From Pseudomonadota bacterium (GTDB taxonomy: Bacteria; Desulfobacterota; Desulfobulbia; Desulfobulbales; SURF-16), in assembly GCA_018897105.1 (NCBI GenBank), contig JAHILF010000034.1, positions 1 to 35,550 on the forward strand: 35,550 nucleotides of DNA, given 5' to 3'. This document shows, in pieces, positions 15,773-24,092 of this stretch. The translations under genes were made by a program, and so were the position numbers. Each line of letters begins with the position of its first letter. Within the stretch, counting starts at the first letter, position 1. The notes beneath the pieces are model-generated. The model saw only the letters and a list, made by a program, of their open reading frames with translations. It ran no database searches and was not told where the DNA came from.

Positions 15773-17876
15773 TTATCCGGCTCCTTCTCCTTGCTTGAGG
15801 AAAAAGCCTTCCGCTTTTCCTTTTTTTGCCCTCCTGTCCTTCCTGTTGGCCCTTGGATGTTTTTTTTCTCCTTTTGCCAATGCGGTGCGGGCTGCCGATA
15901 AAAGTGAGGAGGAGATCCTGCAGGAGCAGTTAAAGCAGCGGGAGGATAATTTATGGCAGAACGCCAACAAGGATTTCCAGGCCGGCAAGGAGCAGGAGGC
16001 GGCTGATTATTTTTTTCAGTATTACCGGCAGTATCCCGATTCGCCCCGGGCGGAGGAGGCTTTATGGAAGGCGGCAAATCTGGAGCAGGAGCTATCCCTG
16101 GACCATCCTGATGCTGACTGGGGGAAAGTTCAGGAACTGTTCCGTTCCTTTACCATTGATTATCCGCGCTCATCCCATCTGCCTGATGCCTATTTTGGGG
16201 TGGCGGACGCCTATTACCAAATGCATTACTATCGGGAAGCCCTGACCTATTTCGGTCTTTTTCTCAATCGTTTCGCTGATTCACCCCGGGCCAATACTGC
16301 CCTGTACATGAAGGCGCGCATCCTGCTCAAGATCGGGCGTCTGGAGGAGGCGGCCGAAGTTTACCGGGAGCTCGGGCAGGTCGGTGATGAGGTGGATAAA
16401 TTGCGCGGTCAGGCGGGCCTGGCCCATATTGATTTTGCCAGGGGGAAATATCATGACGCCCTTGCCGTTTATCTGAAAATTCTCAAGAAGAGCCCTTTAT
16501 TTTATGTGGATGATCCGGAATTGCTGCATAATAAAGGACTTGCCAATCTGCGGGTGGGGAATTCCCAGGAGGGGCGTAAAGATCTGCTGCACTATCTGAA
16601 TATATCCGGCAACCCGGCCTCGCGACCCGGGATCTTGTATGAACTGGCAGAAAGTTATCTGGCTGATGGTCACAAGCAAATGGCCAAAAAATTTTACGAA
16701 CAGGTGGTTGCGGAAGGGGAAAAAGACAGCAAGCCTGTCGTGCTGAGCAAGCTGCGTCTGGCCCAGGAAGCTGAGGCGCAACCTACTACTACTACTACTA
16801 CTGCCCAAAAGGAAGAGGCCGCTTCCCCGGCAGGTGACAAACCTTTTCAGGATGTGCTTGACCTTCAGTATCAAAACCCCACCAGTCAGGATGCCCGCTT
16901 GGAGCTGGTGCGAAGATACTGGCAAAGAAAAGAGTATGATCAGGCTTATGACATGGGTAAAGCCTATCTCCGTTACCAGACGGTGCCGGCGGAAAAGAAA
17001 GAGGTTGTTGATATCATGGGGCAGATACTGGCCCTGCGCATGAAAAAGATGTTTGATGAGAAGAAGTATGGGGCAGTCTATGAGATTTATAAGAACGAAT
17101 ATCCCTACGTCCAGCTCTATCAGCGGGCGACCCTGCTCTTTCTGACCGGGCGGGCGCTGGAGGAAATGGGGCTTTACCGGCAGGCCAGCCTGATCTATTA
17201 CCGGGCAATGGCCCTTGGGCTGACCGATAAGGAGCAGCTGGATCTTTATATCCATCGCGCCCAGACCTATCTCGCGGAAAATGATATCAAATCCGCCCAG
17301 CGACTGCTCAAGTACCTGCGCAAGATTTATGCAGCAGATGCGGCCATGGGAGAGGTCTGTTCTCTCTCCGGCCATTTGCGGGAGAAGCAGAACCGCAGTG
17401 AGGATGCCTTAAGATTTTATCAAATGGCTGTTGAGAAACCAACCTTTGCCGAAAAGAAACAGCAATACGCCATGGACTATTTGAAACTTCTTTTTGAGCT
17501 GGATGAAATCCTGGATAAGGCCGCAATACTGGACACATTTCGGACGGAAAATTGGCTGACAACCCAGGAGTTGCAATACTGGTACGGAAAACTGGCGGAA
17601 AGATACCGGAAGGACAATAATCTGGAAAAGGCAAGGGATGCATACCTTGCCGCGCTGGCCGAGAACCTGCCGCAGAATAACGAAGCAGCACAGATGCTCC
17701 AGCTCAACTTGGGCGATGTCCTGCTGCTGCTAGGCAAAAAGGATGAGGCCAGGGTTTATTTCAGTAAAGCATTGGCAGGGCCGAACAGTCTGGTCAAAAA
17801 ATTGGCACAGCAGCGTCTGACTCAGGAAGATATCAATAAGGCCATGGTTGAGACTGAAGCGGTTATGAAAAAATAA
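15750..17876 (+). CDS. Exported tetratricopeptide-repeat protein
   Basis: The 708-residue protein has an N-terminal signal sequence (hydrophobic FFALLSFLLALGCFFSPF, likely cleaved after AVRA). The rest consists of TPR-like helical repeats, for example YFGVADAYYQMHYYREALTY, ANTALYMKARILLKIGRLEEA, LLYELAESYLADG-type segments and LGDVLLLLGKKDEARVYF. A six-threonine tract from a pure (ACT)6 repeat at 16785-16802 separates two repeat blocks. It overlaps the preceding activator by 23 bases. A periplasmic scaffolding role in flagellar or envelope assembly is plausible from context only; no specific family was recognised. A TTG further in is an alternative start. Confidence 0.75.
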   Translation: MELKKIINYPAPSPCLRKKPSAFPFFALLSFLLALGCFFSPFANAVRAADKSEEEILQEQLKQREDNLWQNANKDFQAGKEQEAADYFFQYYRQYPDSPRAEEALWKAANLEQELSLDHPDADWGKVQELFRSFTIDYPRSSHLPDAYFGVADAYYQMHYYREALTYFGLFLNRFADSPRANTALYMKARILLKIGRLEEAAEVYRELGQVGDEVDKLRGQAGLAHIDFARGKYHDALAVYLKILKKSPLFYVDDPELLHNKGLANLRVGNSQEGRKDLLHYLNISGNPASRPGILYELAESYLADGHKQMAKKFYEQVVAEGEKDSKPVVLSKLRLAQEAEAQPTTTTTTAQKEEAASPAGDKPFQDVLDLQYQNPTSQDARLELVRRYWQRKEYDQAYDMGKAYLRYQTVPAEKKEVVDIMGQILALRMKKMFDEKKYGAVYEIYKNEYPYVQLYQRATLLFLTGRALEEMGLYRQASLIYYRAMALGLTDKEQLDLYIHRAQTYLAENDIKSAQRLLKYLRKIYAADAAMGEVCSLSGHLREKQNRSEDALRFYQMAVEKPTFAEKKQQYAMDYLKLLFELDEILDKAAILDTFRTENWLTTQELQYWYGKLAERYRKDNNLEKARDAYLAALAENLPQNNEAAQMLQLNLGDVLLLLGKKDEARVYFSKALAGPNSLVKKLAQQRLTQEDINKAMVETEAVMKK

Positions 17877-17974
17877 AATGAGTTAATGAGTTGAGGAGTT
17901 GATTTGTTACATGGTTGCATGTTTCAATGTACCAATCTCCAATCATCCAATCAGCGGATATTCAATAAGCCACA
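17877..17974. repeat. Degenerate short-repeat intergenic spacer
   Basis: The spacer before the response regulator contains imperfect heptad-like copies (ATGAGTTA, ATGAGTTGA, GGAGTTGA) followed by CAATCTCCAATCATCCAATCA. A similar degenerate repeat follows flgE at 34325-34378. No promoter stands out. Confidence 0.4.
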
Positions 17975-19405
17975 ATGACTGAAAAGTTGCGGAAAATTCT
18001 CATTGTAGATGACGACCGTGAGTTACGCATGGTCCTGTATGAGGCGTTCAATCGTCAAGGCCACGGGGTCAGCGTTGCTGAGAACGGCATCATGGCCCTT
18101 GATATATTCGACAAGAACCCTGCTGATCTGGTCATCACCGATATCAACATGCCGGAAATGAATGGTCTGGAGCTTCTGCAGCGTCTCCATGCCAACCAGC
18201 CGGAACTGCCGGTGGTCATCATAACCGGACATGCCACGGTGGAAACCGCTGTCACGGCCATGAAGCTCGGCGCCTTTGATTATCTGCTCAAACCTTTTCC
18301 CGTTGACATCATTGTGGAAATCGCTGCCAGGGCTTTTGCCGCCGGCATGCCGAAAAAAGAAGGTGCCCCGGGGCCGGCCAGGGAAAATAATAACGGCGCC
18401 TTGAGTTGTAAGAAAAAGAATATTGTCGGCACCGATCAGAAACTTGCCAGGGTTTTACAGAAGGCAAAAAGTGTCGCTTCCAGCAAGGCCACGGTGCTGA
18501 TTCTCGGGGAATCGGGTACCGGCAAGGAGATGATCGCACGGTATATCCATGAGGAGAGCAACCGCAGTGAAGGCCCGTTTGTTGCTCTGAACTGTGCCGC
18601 ATTGCCGGAAGGGCTGCTGGAAAGCGAGCTGTTCGGCCATGAAAAGGGGGCTTTCACCGGGGCGATTTATGCCAAAAAAGGCAAATTTGAGCTGGCTGAT
18701 GGCGGCACGCTTCTGCTGGATGAGATCGCGGAGATACCTCTGCATCTGCAGGCAAAGCTGCTGCGTGTGCTGCAGGAAGAAGAAGTGGACCGTCTTGGCG
18801 GCAGGGCTCCGGTAAAGGTGGATGTGCATGTGGTGGCCACGACTAACAGAAACCTGGAGGAAGCGGTCAAGAACGGGGAGTTTCGGCAGGATCTCTATTA
18901 TCGTCTGAATGTCATTCCTCTGACCCTGCCCCCTTTACGGGAAAGAAAAGAGGATATCGAACGGCTGGCCGCATATTTTATTGAGAGATTTTCCCGGCAG
19001 TACGGCAAGGATGTCAAAAAAATGTCAAAAGACTCCTGCCGGCGTTTTGCGGAGTATGGCTGGGCGGGCAATATTCGTGAGATGGAAAACCTGGTGGAGC
19101 GGGCAGTGCTGCTCTCTTTAGCCGAAGAGCTGGAACCTTGGGACTTCTGGGACGAAGAAACCGACGGCGCAGGTCTTGATCTTTCTTTATCCTACAACCC
19201 CGCAACAGAATTATGCCCCGCCCCTTTGGAGGGAGAAGAAAATAGAGGCATGACAAGCCTCAAGGATGTTGAGCGTCAAATGATCATGCAGGCCCTTCAG
19301 AAAACTGACGATAATCGAACCCATGCGGCCAAGATGCTGGGTATCAGCGTTCGTACCCTGCGCAACAAACTCCATGAATACCGTACCCAGGGGTTAATTG
19401 ACTGA
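17975..19405 (+). CDS. Sigma-54 dependent response regulator (FlrC/AtoC-like)
   Basis: A 476-residue NtrC-family regulator with three domains. The receiver (about 8-120) has LIVDDDREL acidic residues, the phospho-acceptor Asp in LVITDINMPEMNG and the Lys in YLLKPFP. The AAA+ domain (about 150-390) has GESGTGKEMIARYI, the intact GAFTGA loop and GGTLLLDEIAEI. The Fis-type helix-turn-helix is NRTHAAKMLGISVRTLRNKL. It lies directly before flgB, whose upstream region has a strong sigma-54 promoter, so it most likely activates the flagellar operon like FlrC/FleR. No partner histidine kinase is in this window. Confidence 0.87.
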   Translation: MTEKLRKILIVDDDRELRMVLYEAFNRQGHGVSVAENGIMALDIFDKNPADLVITDINMPEMNGLELLQRLHANQPELPVVIITGHATVETAVTAMKLGAFDYLLKPFPVDIIVEIAARAFAAGMPKKEGAPGPARENNNGALSCKKKNIVGTDQKLARVLQKAKSVASSKATVLILGESGTGKEMIARYIHEESNRSEGPFVALNCAALPEGLLESELFGHEKGAFTGAIYAKKGKFELADGGTLLLDEIAEIPLHLQAKLLRVLQEEEVDRLGGRAPVKVDVHVVATTNRNLEEAVKNGEFRQDLYYRLNVIPLTLPPLRERKEDIERLAAYFIERFSRQYGKDVKKMSKDSCRRFAEYGWAGNIREMENLVERAVLLSLAEELEPWDFWDEETDGAGLDLSLSYNPATELCPAPLEGEENRGMTSLKDVERQMIMQALQKTDDNRTHAAKMLGISVRTLRNKLHEYRTQGLID

Positions 19406-19490
19406 TTTCTCTTGGGTTTCTTCGCCTTTTTTTTCTTTTTTTTCTTGTTATTTCTTCACTGGAATCCACGCCTGAAAAGCTCTGAGATAT

Positions 19491-19508
19491 GCAGGCATGT
19501 TATTTGCT
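19491..19508 (+). promoter_or_regulatory. Sigma-54 promoter of the flgB operon
   Basis: GCAGGCATGTTATTTGCT has GG at 19494-19495 and GC at 19506-19507, exactly ten bases between. The match to TGGCACG-N4-TTGCT is close, differing at the first T and one C. It lies 45 bases upstream of the flgB start codon with a GGAGGAG ribosome binding site at 19541-19547. It fits control by the sigma-54 regulators just upstream. Confidence 0.78.
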
Positions 19509-19552
19509 TTACCTCTCAGGAAAAGAACCATTTTGTGATGGAGGAGAAAATT

Positions 19553-19936
19553 ATGCCTATTAATAAACTGTTCGGCGGCGTGAATTATATGGCCCAGGCC
19601 CTGAATCTCCGTTATGAGCGGCAGGGTCTTATCCAGTCTAACATCGCCAATATGGAGACACCTGGTTACACGGTGCAGGATTTTTCCTTTGAAAAGGCGA
19701 TGGAAACAGCAGGAGTCAACCAGGGAACCCTGAGCCGGACCAACCCGAAACATATTGATCTTGATCCGGTGACTGCCAGCGAGAGTCTGGAGTTTTCCAA
19801 GGAGAAACGGCCCGTTGATCTGGATGAAGAGATGGTTAAACTTGCGGAAAACCAGATGATGTATGAGATCGTCACCAGGATGATCGGCAATAAGGTCGAC
19901 GCTATCAAGTATGCAATTGATGAAGGAGGCAAATAA
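19553..19936 (+). CDS. flgB: Flagellar basal-body rod protein FlgB
   Basis: FlgB is a proximal rod subunit. The 127-residue protein has the rod-protein N-terminus (ALNLRYERQGLIQSNIANMETPGYTVQDFSFEKAM) and the C-terminal helix (VKLAENQMMYEIVTRMIGNKVDAIKYAI). A GGAGGAG ribosome binding site lies six bases before ATG 19553. An upstream in-frame TTG at 19412 is rejected because it would place the sigma-54 promoter inside the gene. It is the first gene of a long export/basal-body operon. Confidence 0.95.
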   Translation: MPINKLFGGVNYMAQALNLRYERQGLIQSNIANMETPGYTVQDFSFEKAMETAGVNQGTLSRTNPKHIDLDPVTASESLEFSKEKRPVDLDEEMVKLAENQMMYEIVTRMIGNKVDAIKYAIDEGGK

Positions 19937-19938
19937 AC

Positions 19939-20373
19939 ATGGATATTCTGACTGCCCTTAAAATAAGCGGTTCCGGCCTGAAGGCTGAAAGGGCACGGCT
20001 CAATGTGGCTTCAATGAATCTGGCCAATGCCAACACGACCAGGACCATCGAGGGAGGTCCGTACCGGGCGAAATCCGTTGTCTTCCAGGCAAAACCCCTG
20101 CAAACGTTCCAGGATGTGCTCAATTCCACAGATGACAAACTGCGGCAGGTGGAGGTGACCGAGGTCGTAGAGGATAAGAAGGAGTTGAAGGCGGTGTACG
20201 ATCCCTCCCATCCCGATGCCGATGAAAACGGCATCGTGCTCTATCCCAACGTGGATGAGGCGGAGCAGATGGTGGACATCATCAGTGCCCGGCGCGGCTA
20301 TGAGGCAAATGTCGCAGCCATTGAATCCGTGAAGAGCATGGCCATCAAGGCCCTTGATATTGCCAGAAGATAA
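19939..20373 (+). CDS. flgC: Flagellar basal-body rod protein FlgC
   Basis: FlgC is the second proximal rod subunit. The N-terminus ALKISGSGLKAERARLNVASMNLANANTT is the Flg_bb_rod signature, and the C-terminus MVDIISARRGYEANVAAIESVKSMAIKALDI is the conserved coiled segment. The length of 144 residues is normal. It starts two bases after the flgB stop. Confidence 0.96.
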   Translation: MDILTALKISGSGLKAERARLNVASMNLANANTTRTIEGGPYRAKSVVFQAKPLQTFQDVLNSTDDKLRQVEVTEVVEDKKELKAVYDPSHPDADENGIVLYPNVDEAEQMVDIISARRGYEANVAAIESVKSMAIKALDIARR

Positions 20374-20422
20374 AAGGTAGAATAAACAAGAGCAGGTGAG
20401 TGAACGCCTGCAGGAGAACGAT

Positions 20423-20725
20423 ATGGAAACATTACCGCTGCAGCCGGTGCGTTTTGGTGAAACACCTTCCGTTGCCCAGGCGTCAAAAATACAACACCAG
20501 GCGGGAACAGGTTTCGGGGAAGTGCTGCAGAAATCATTAGACAGTGTCAACTCGAATCTGCAGGAGGCGGACGAACTCACCCGGGGGCTTGCTGCAGGAG
20601 AGCATGGCAATATCCATGAGACAATGATTGCTATAGAAAAAGCCAGTATCTCTTTCAAGATGGCGACCAAAGTGCAACAGAAGGCCATTTCCGCCTACCA
20701 GGAAATCATGCGGCTCCAGTTATAA
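20423..20725 (+). CDS. fliE: Flagellar hook-basal body complex protein FliE
   Basis: FliE joins the MS ring to the rod. The 100-residue protein shows GFGEVLQKSLDSVNSNLQEA, followed by GEHGNIHETMIAIEKASISF and VQQKAISAYQEIMRLQL, the FliE signature. ATG 20423 follows an AGGAGA ribosome binding site; an in-frame GTG at 20396 would add nine residues and is possible. Confidence 0.94.
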   Translation: METLPLQPVRFGETPSVAQASKIQHQAGTGFGEVLQKSLDSVNSNLQEADELTRGLAAGEHGNIHETMIAIEKASISFKMATKVQQKAISAYQEIMRLQL

Positions 20726-20750
20726 TTAGTCTGACTAATAGGACAAATGA

Positions 20751-22346
20751 ATGGCACCTGCAAAAGACATTTTCAATCAGGCAGTCTCGGTCATAAAAAA
20801 TCTCACCCTGCCCCAGAAAATTATTGCCGGCCTGGTCGTGGCCGGGGTGCTGGGCGGGCTGATTTTTCTTTCCACTCTGGGCGGGAAGGCAGACTACAAT
20901 GTCCTTTTCAGTAGCCTTTCAGCCGAGGATGCCGCCAGCATCATTGCCAAACTCAAGGAACAGAGAATCGATTATCAGCTATCTGAAAGCGGTTCCGCCG
21001 TGCTTGTCCCTGCCGACAAGGTCTATGAGACGCGGCTTAATCTGGCGGCTGAAGGGCTGCCGAGAGGAGGGGGAGTCGGTTTCGAGATTTTTGACCAGAC
21101 CAGCCTGGGCACCACGGATTTTGTGCAGAAGCTGAACTATCAGCGGGCCGTTCAGGGTGAGCTTGCCCGCACCATTAAGCAATTCAAGCAGGTACTAGAT
21201 GCCAGAGTGCATATCGCCACTCCTAAGGAATCCGTCTTCGTCGAGGACACCAAGCCGCCCAGCGCCTCGGTAAGTCTCACTTTGGCTGGGAAGGAGAAAT
21301 TGACTAAAGAGCAGATCATGGCTATCGTCAATCTGGTGGCCAGTGCCGTGCCCGGTTTGACCTCGGGAAATATTACCGTGGTCGATACACTGGGCCACCT
21401 GCTGTTCCGCAAGGAGAGTGATGATGCGTCCATGCTTTCCGCCACCCAGCTTGAATACCAGCTCAAGGTTGAGAATGGCCTGCGCAGCAAAGTGGAAAGT
21501 CTGCTTGAGGAGGTCGTCGGAGTCAACAAGGCCCTGGCCCGGGTGACGGTGGACATGGATTTTAATAGGGTGGACGTCACGGAGGAGAATTTTGATCCGG
21601 ACGGTCAGGTCATCCGCAGTGAGCAACTGCTGCTTGAACAGCAAGGGGGAGAGAAGGCGGGAGGAGGTATTCCGGGAGTCAAGGGTGAGCTGGCTACCTT
21701 TACCGATACGGCCGGTGCCGGCGGCAAGACCGAAGGCGCGCAGAAAAAAAATATCACCAGAAATTACGAAATTTCCAAGAAAACACGGCATGTGCAGGAA
21801 TCGGTCGGCACGATCAAACGTCTCTCCGTGGCTGTCATGGTTGATGGCGTCTATGAGGAGAGTAAGGATAAGGACGGCAACAAGAAGTTGGTCTATAAGC
21901 CACGCAACGCCGAAGAGCTTGATCATTTTGTCAAAATGACCCAGAATGCCATCGGTTTTGATCCGGATCGGGGTGACAAGGTGGAGGTGGTGGCCATGCC
22001 GTTTTATCTGTCATCTATTGTGGAGCCGGAGCCCGATCCATTAGAAAAATGGCGGAGCCTGTTTGAGCATCTGGCCGTACCCTTAGTCCTGCTGCTGGTT
22101 GCCATTGCCTTTATTATGTTTGTCATTCGTCCTTTCATGCGCTTGCTCAGCAATCAGCAACTTGATTCCCAGCGGAAGGCGGAGCTGGCGGCCCATGTTG
22201 GATTGAGAAAGGGGACGGAGGATCAGGAGGATCTTTCCCTGCAGCCCCTTGGCATGACGGATAAGGAAAGGATGTACAAGCTGGCTCAGAGTGACCCGGA
22301 ACGGGCGGCGGATCTGGTAAGGCGCTGGTTGCGCGAGGAGATGTAA
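20751..22346 (+). CDS. fliF: Flagellar M-ring protein FliF
   Basis: FliF builds the MS ring in the inner membrane. Two membrane helices flank the large periplasmic region: IIAGLVVAGVLGGLIFLSTL (residues ~24-43) and LAVPLVLLLVAIAFIMFVI (~442-460). Between them are the YscJ/FliF ring-building motifs (YNVLFSSLSAEDAASIIAKL, RVHIATPKESVFVED, SASVSLTL). The C-terminal SDPERAADLVRRWLREEM is the FliG-binding tail. Length is 531 residues. The next gene, fliG, follows after one base. Confidence 0.97.
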   Translation: MAPAKDIFNQAVSVIKNLTLPQKIIAGLVVAGVLGGLIFLSTLGGKADYNVLFSSLSAEDAASIIAKLKEQRIDYQLSESGSAVLVPADKVYETRLNLAAEGLPRGGGVGFEIFDQTSLGTTDFVQKLNYQRAVQGELARTIKQFKQVLDARVHIATPKESVFVEDTKPPSASVSLTLAGKEKLTKEQIMAIVNLVASAVPGLTSGNITVVDTLGHLLFRKESDDASMLSATQLEYQLKVENGLRSKVESLLEEVVGVNKALARVTVDMDFNRVDVTEENFDPDGQVIRSEQLLLEQQGGEKAGGGIPGVKGELATFTDTAGAGGKTEGAQKKNITRNYEISKKTRHVQESVGTIKRLSVAVMVDGVYEESKDKDGNKKLVYKPRNAEELDHFVKMTQNAIGFDPDRGDKVEVVAMPFYLSSIVEPEPDPLEKWRSLFEHLAVPLVLLLVAIAFIMFVIRPFMRLLSNQQLDSQRKAELAAHVGLRKGTEDQEDLSLQPLGMTDKERMYKLAQSDPERAADLVRRWLREEM

Positions 22347-22347
22347 G

Positions 22348-23376
22348 GTGGCTAAGAAAAAGGATTCGGCAAGCGGCGAAAATCTGACAGGGGGTGAAAA
22401 GGCAGCGATTTTTCTCCTTACCCTGGGTGAGGACTTTACCACTGAAGTTTTTAAACGCCTGGAAGAAGATGAGATCAAAATGGTTGGCCGGCAGATGTCC
22501 AAGATGGACAAGGTTGACAAGGAGGATATTGCCGCTCTGCTGAGAGAGTTTAAAACAGATGCCGGTGGGGGCGAGATTTATCTTTCCGGCGATGATATGT
22601 TGGAAAGTGCCCTGAAACGGGCTCTGCAGTCTGACAAGGCCAATGAGATTCTGGATGATATCCGGTCGGATTGGCGTTTGACCCTTTTTCAGAAAGCCCG
22701 CAAACTGGAGCCCAAGATTCTGGTCAATTTTTTGCGCAATGAGCACCCCCAGACAGTGGCCCTGGTGCTGGCCGTTCTGGAGCACAGCCAGGCGGCCCAG
22801 ATTCTTGCGGAACTGAAGGAGGAAACCCAGGTCGAGGTGGTGATGCGGATGGCGGAGCTTGACAAGGTCAGCCCGGAAATCCTGGTGGATGTGGACCGGG
22901 TTCTGCAGGAGGAGCTGCTTTCCGTTGAAGGCCTGGAAGGACAGCGTCTGGGCGGGGTAGCCGCAGTTGCAGAGATTCTCAATTATGCCGACCGGGCCCT
23001 GGAAATCCAGGTGCTGGAAGGAATCGAAGAGCAGCGTGAAAGCCTTGCCGAGGACATCCGTCGCCTGATGTTTGTCTTTGAGGATCTGCTCGGGGTTGAT
23101 GACCGGGGTATCATGGCTATCCTGAAGGAAGTTTCCACTGATGATCTGAAGCTGGCGCTGAAGACCGCTTCCGATGATCTGAAAGAGAAAGTCTTTAAGA
23201 ATATGTCGACCAGGGCGGTGGAAATGCTCAAGGAAGACATGGAGATCATGGGACCGACCCGGGTGAAGGATGTCGAGGCAGCGCAGCAGGCTGTCATCAA
23301 GATCGCCAAACGTCTGGAGCAGGAAGGAAAGATCCAGCTCATGAGCGGCGGCGGCGGAGAGGACGAATTTGTCTAA
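22348..23376 (+). CDS. fliG: Flagellar motor switch protein FliG
   Basis: FliG is the rotor component that receives torque from MotA and binds FliF and FliM. The 342-residue chain has the N-terminal domain (LTGGEKAAIFLLTLGED), the central NEHPQTVALVLAVL motif, and a C-terminal torque domain with charged residues (FVFEDLLGVDDRGIMAIL and KNMSTRAVEMLKEDMEIMG). The start is GTG 22348, with GAGGAG inside the fliF tail as its ribosome binding site. It overlaps fliH by eight bases. Confidence 0.97.
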   Translation: MAKKKDSASGENLTGGEKAAIFLLTLGEDFTTEVFKRLEEDEIKMVGRQMSKMDKVDKEDIAALLREFKTDAGGGEIYLSGDDMLESALKRALQSDKANEILDDIRSDWRLTLFQKARKLEPKILVNFLRNEHPQTVALVLAVLEHSQAAQILAELKEETQVEVVMRMAELDKVSPEILVDVDRVLQEELLSVEGLEGQRLGGVAAVAEILNYADRALEIQVLEGIEEQRESLAEDIRRLMFVFEDLLGVDDRGIMAILKEVSTDDLKLALKTASDDLKEKVFKNMSTRAVEMLKEDMEIMGPTRVKDVEAAQQAVIKIAKRLEQEGKIQLMSGGGGEDEFV

Positions 23377-24091
23377 AATTTTTGAATTCAAAGAAAAGAT
23401 TGCCAAAGACCGGGGGCCTGACTTTATCTCCTTTGAGAGTATGATGCACGGCAACGGTAAGGAGGAGACTTCGGATGATCCTCTGCAACAGCTGATAAAT
23501 GAACAGGAGGCCGTGCGCCGGGAAACCGAAGCCATAGTGGCCAGGGCCGAGGCGGAAAAGAAGCGTATCGAGGAAGAGGCATTTCGGCAGGGGTTTGCCC
23601 AGGGAGAAGCGGACGGGTTAAAGGCTGGGGAAAAGGCCTTTGTTGACAAGATAAAGGAGGCCGTTGGTTTGATCGGTTCTCTGGAGAATGAACGGCATCT
23701 GGTGCATCGTCAGTATGAAGAGGATTTGCTGGCCTTGATAAAAATCATGGTGGAACGGCTGGTGGGACACGAGGTGTCGGTGAATTCCCTGGTTATTGCC
23801 GACTGTCTGCGCCGGGCCATGGAATATGTGGTGGAGGATTCCACGGTCAAGGTGCACCTGCACAGCGATGATTTTCAGCATATCAAGGAGATAACCCTGG
23901 AAGATCCCTCTCTGCTGCAGGGTGCCAGGCGTTTTGAATTGATCGAGGACCCGGCGGTCAACCGGGGCGGGTGCCTGCTGCAGACCGATTTCGGCGAAAT
24001 TGACGCGACCCTTGATACCTGCCGAGAAAGGCTTTTTACCCTTGTTGATCAGGCCTTTCTGGACGCCCTTGCCGCGGATGGGAAAAAATGA
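23369..24091 (+). CDS. fliH: Flagellar assembly protein FliH
   Basis: FliH is the cytoplasmic stator of the flagellar type III export ATPase. The 240-residue protein has a charged coiled coil (REAEAIVARAEAEKKRIEEE-like region), a Gly-spaced segment (AFRQGFAQGEADGLKAGE) typical of FliH, and the C-terminal domain with VHLHSDDFQHI and NRGGCLLQTDFGEIDATL. The start is TTG 23369, overlapping the fliG end. The identity is supported by position between fliG and fliI. Confidence 0.92.
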   Translation: MSKIFEFKEKIAKDRGPDFISFESMMHGNGKEETSDDPLQQLINEQEAVRRETEAIVARAEAEKKRIEEEAFRQGFAQGEADGLKAGEKAFVDKIKEAVGLIGSLENERHLVHRQYEEDLLALIKIMVERLVGHEVSVNSLVIADCLRRAMEYVVEDSTVKVHLHSDDFQHIKEITLEDPSLLQGARRFELIEDPAVNRGGCLLQTDFGEIDATLDTCRERLFTLVDQAFLDALAADGKK

Positions 24092-24092
24092 G

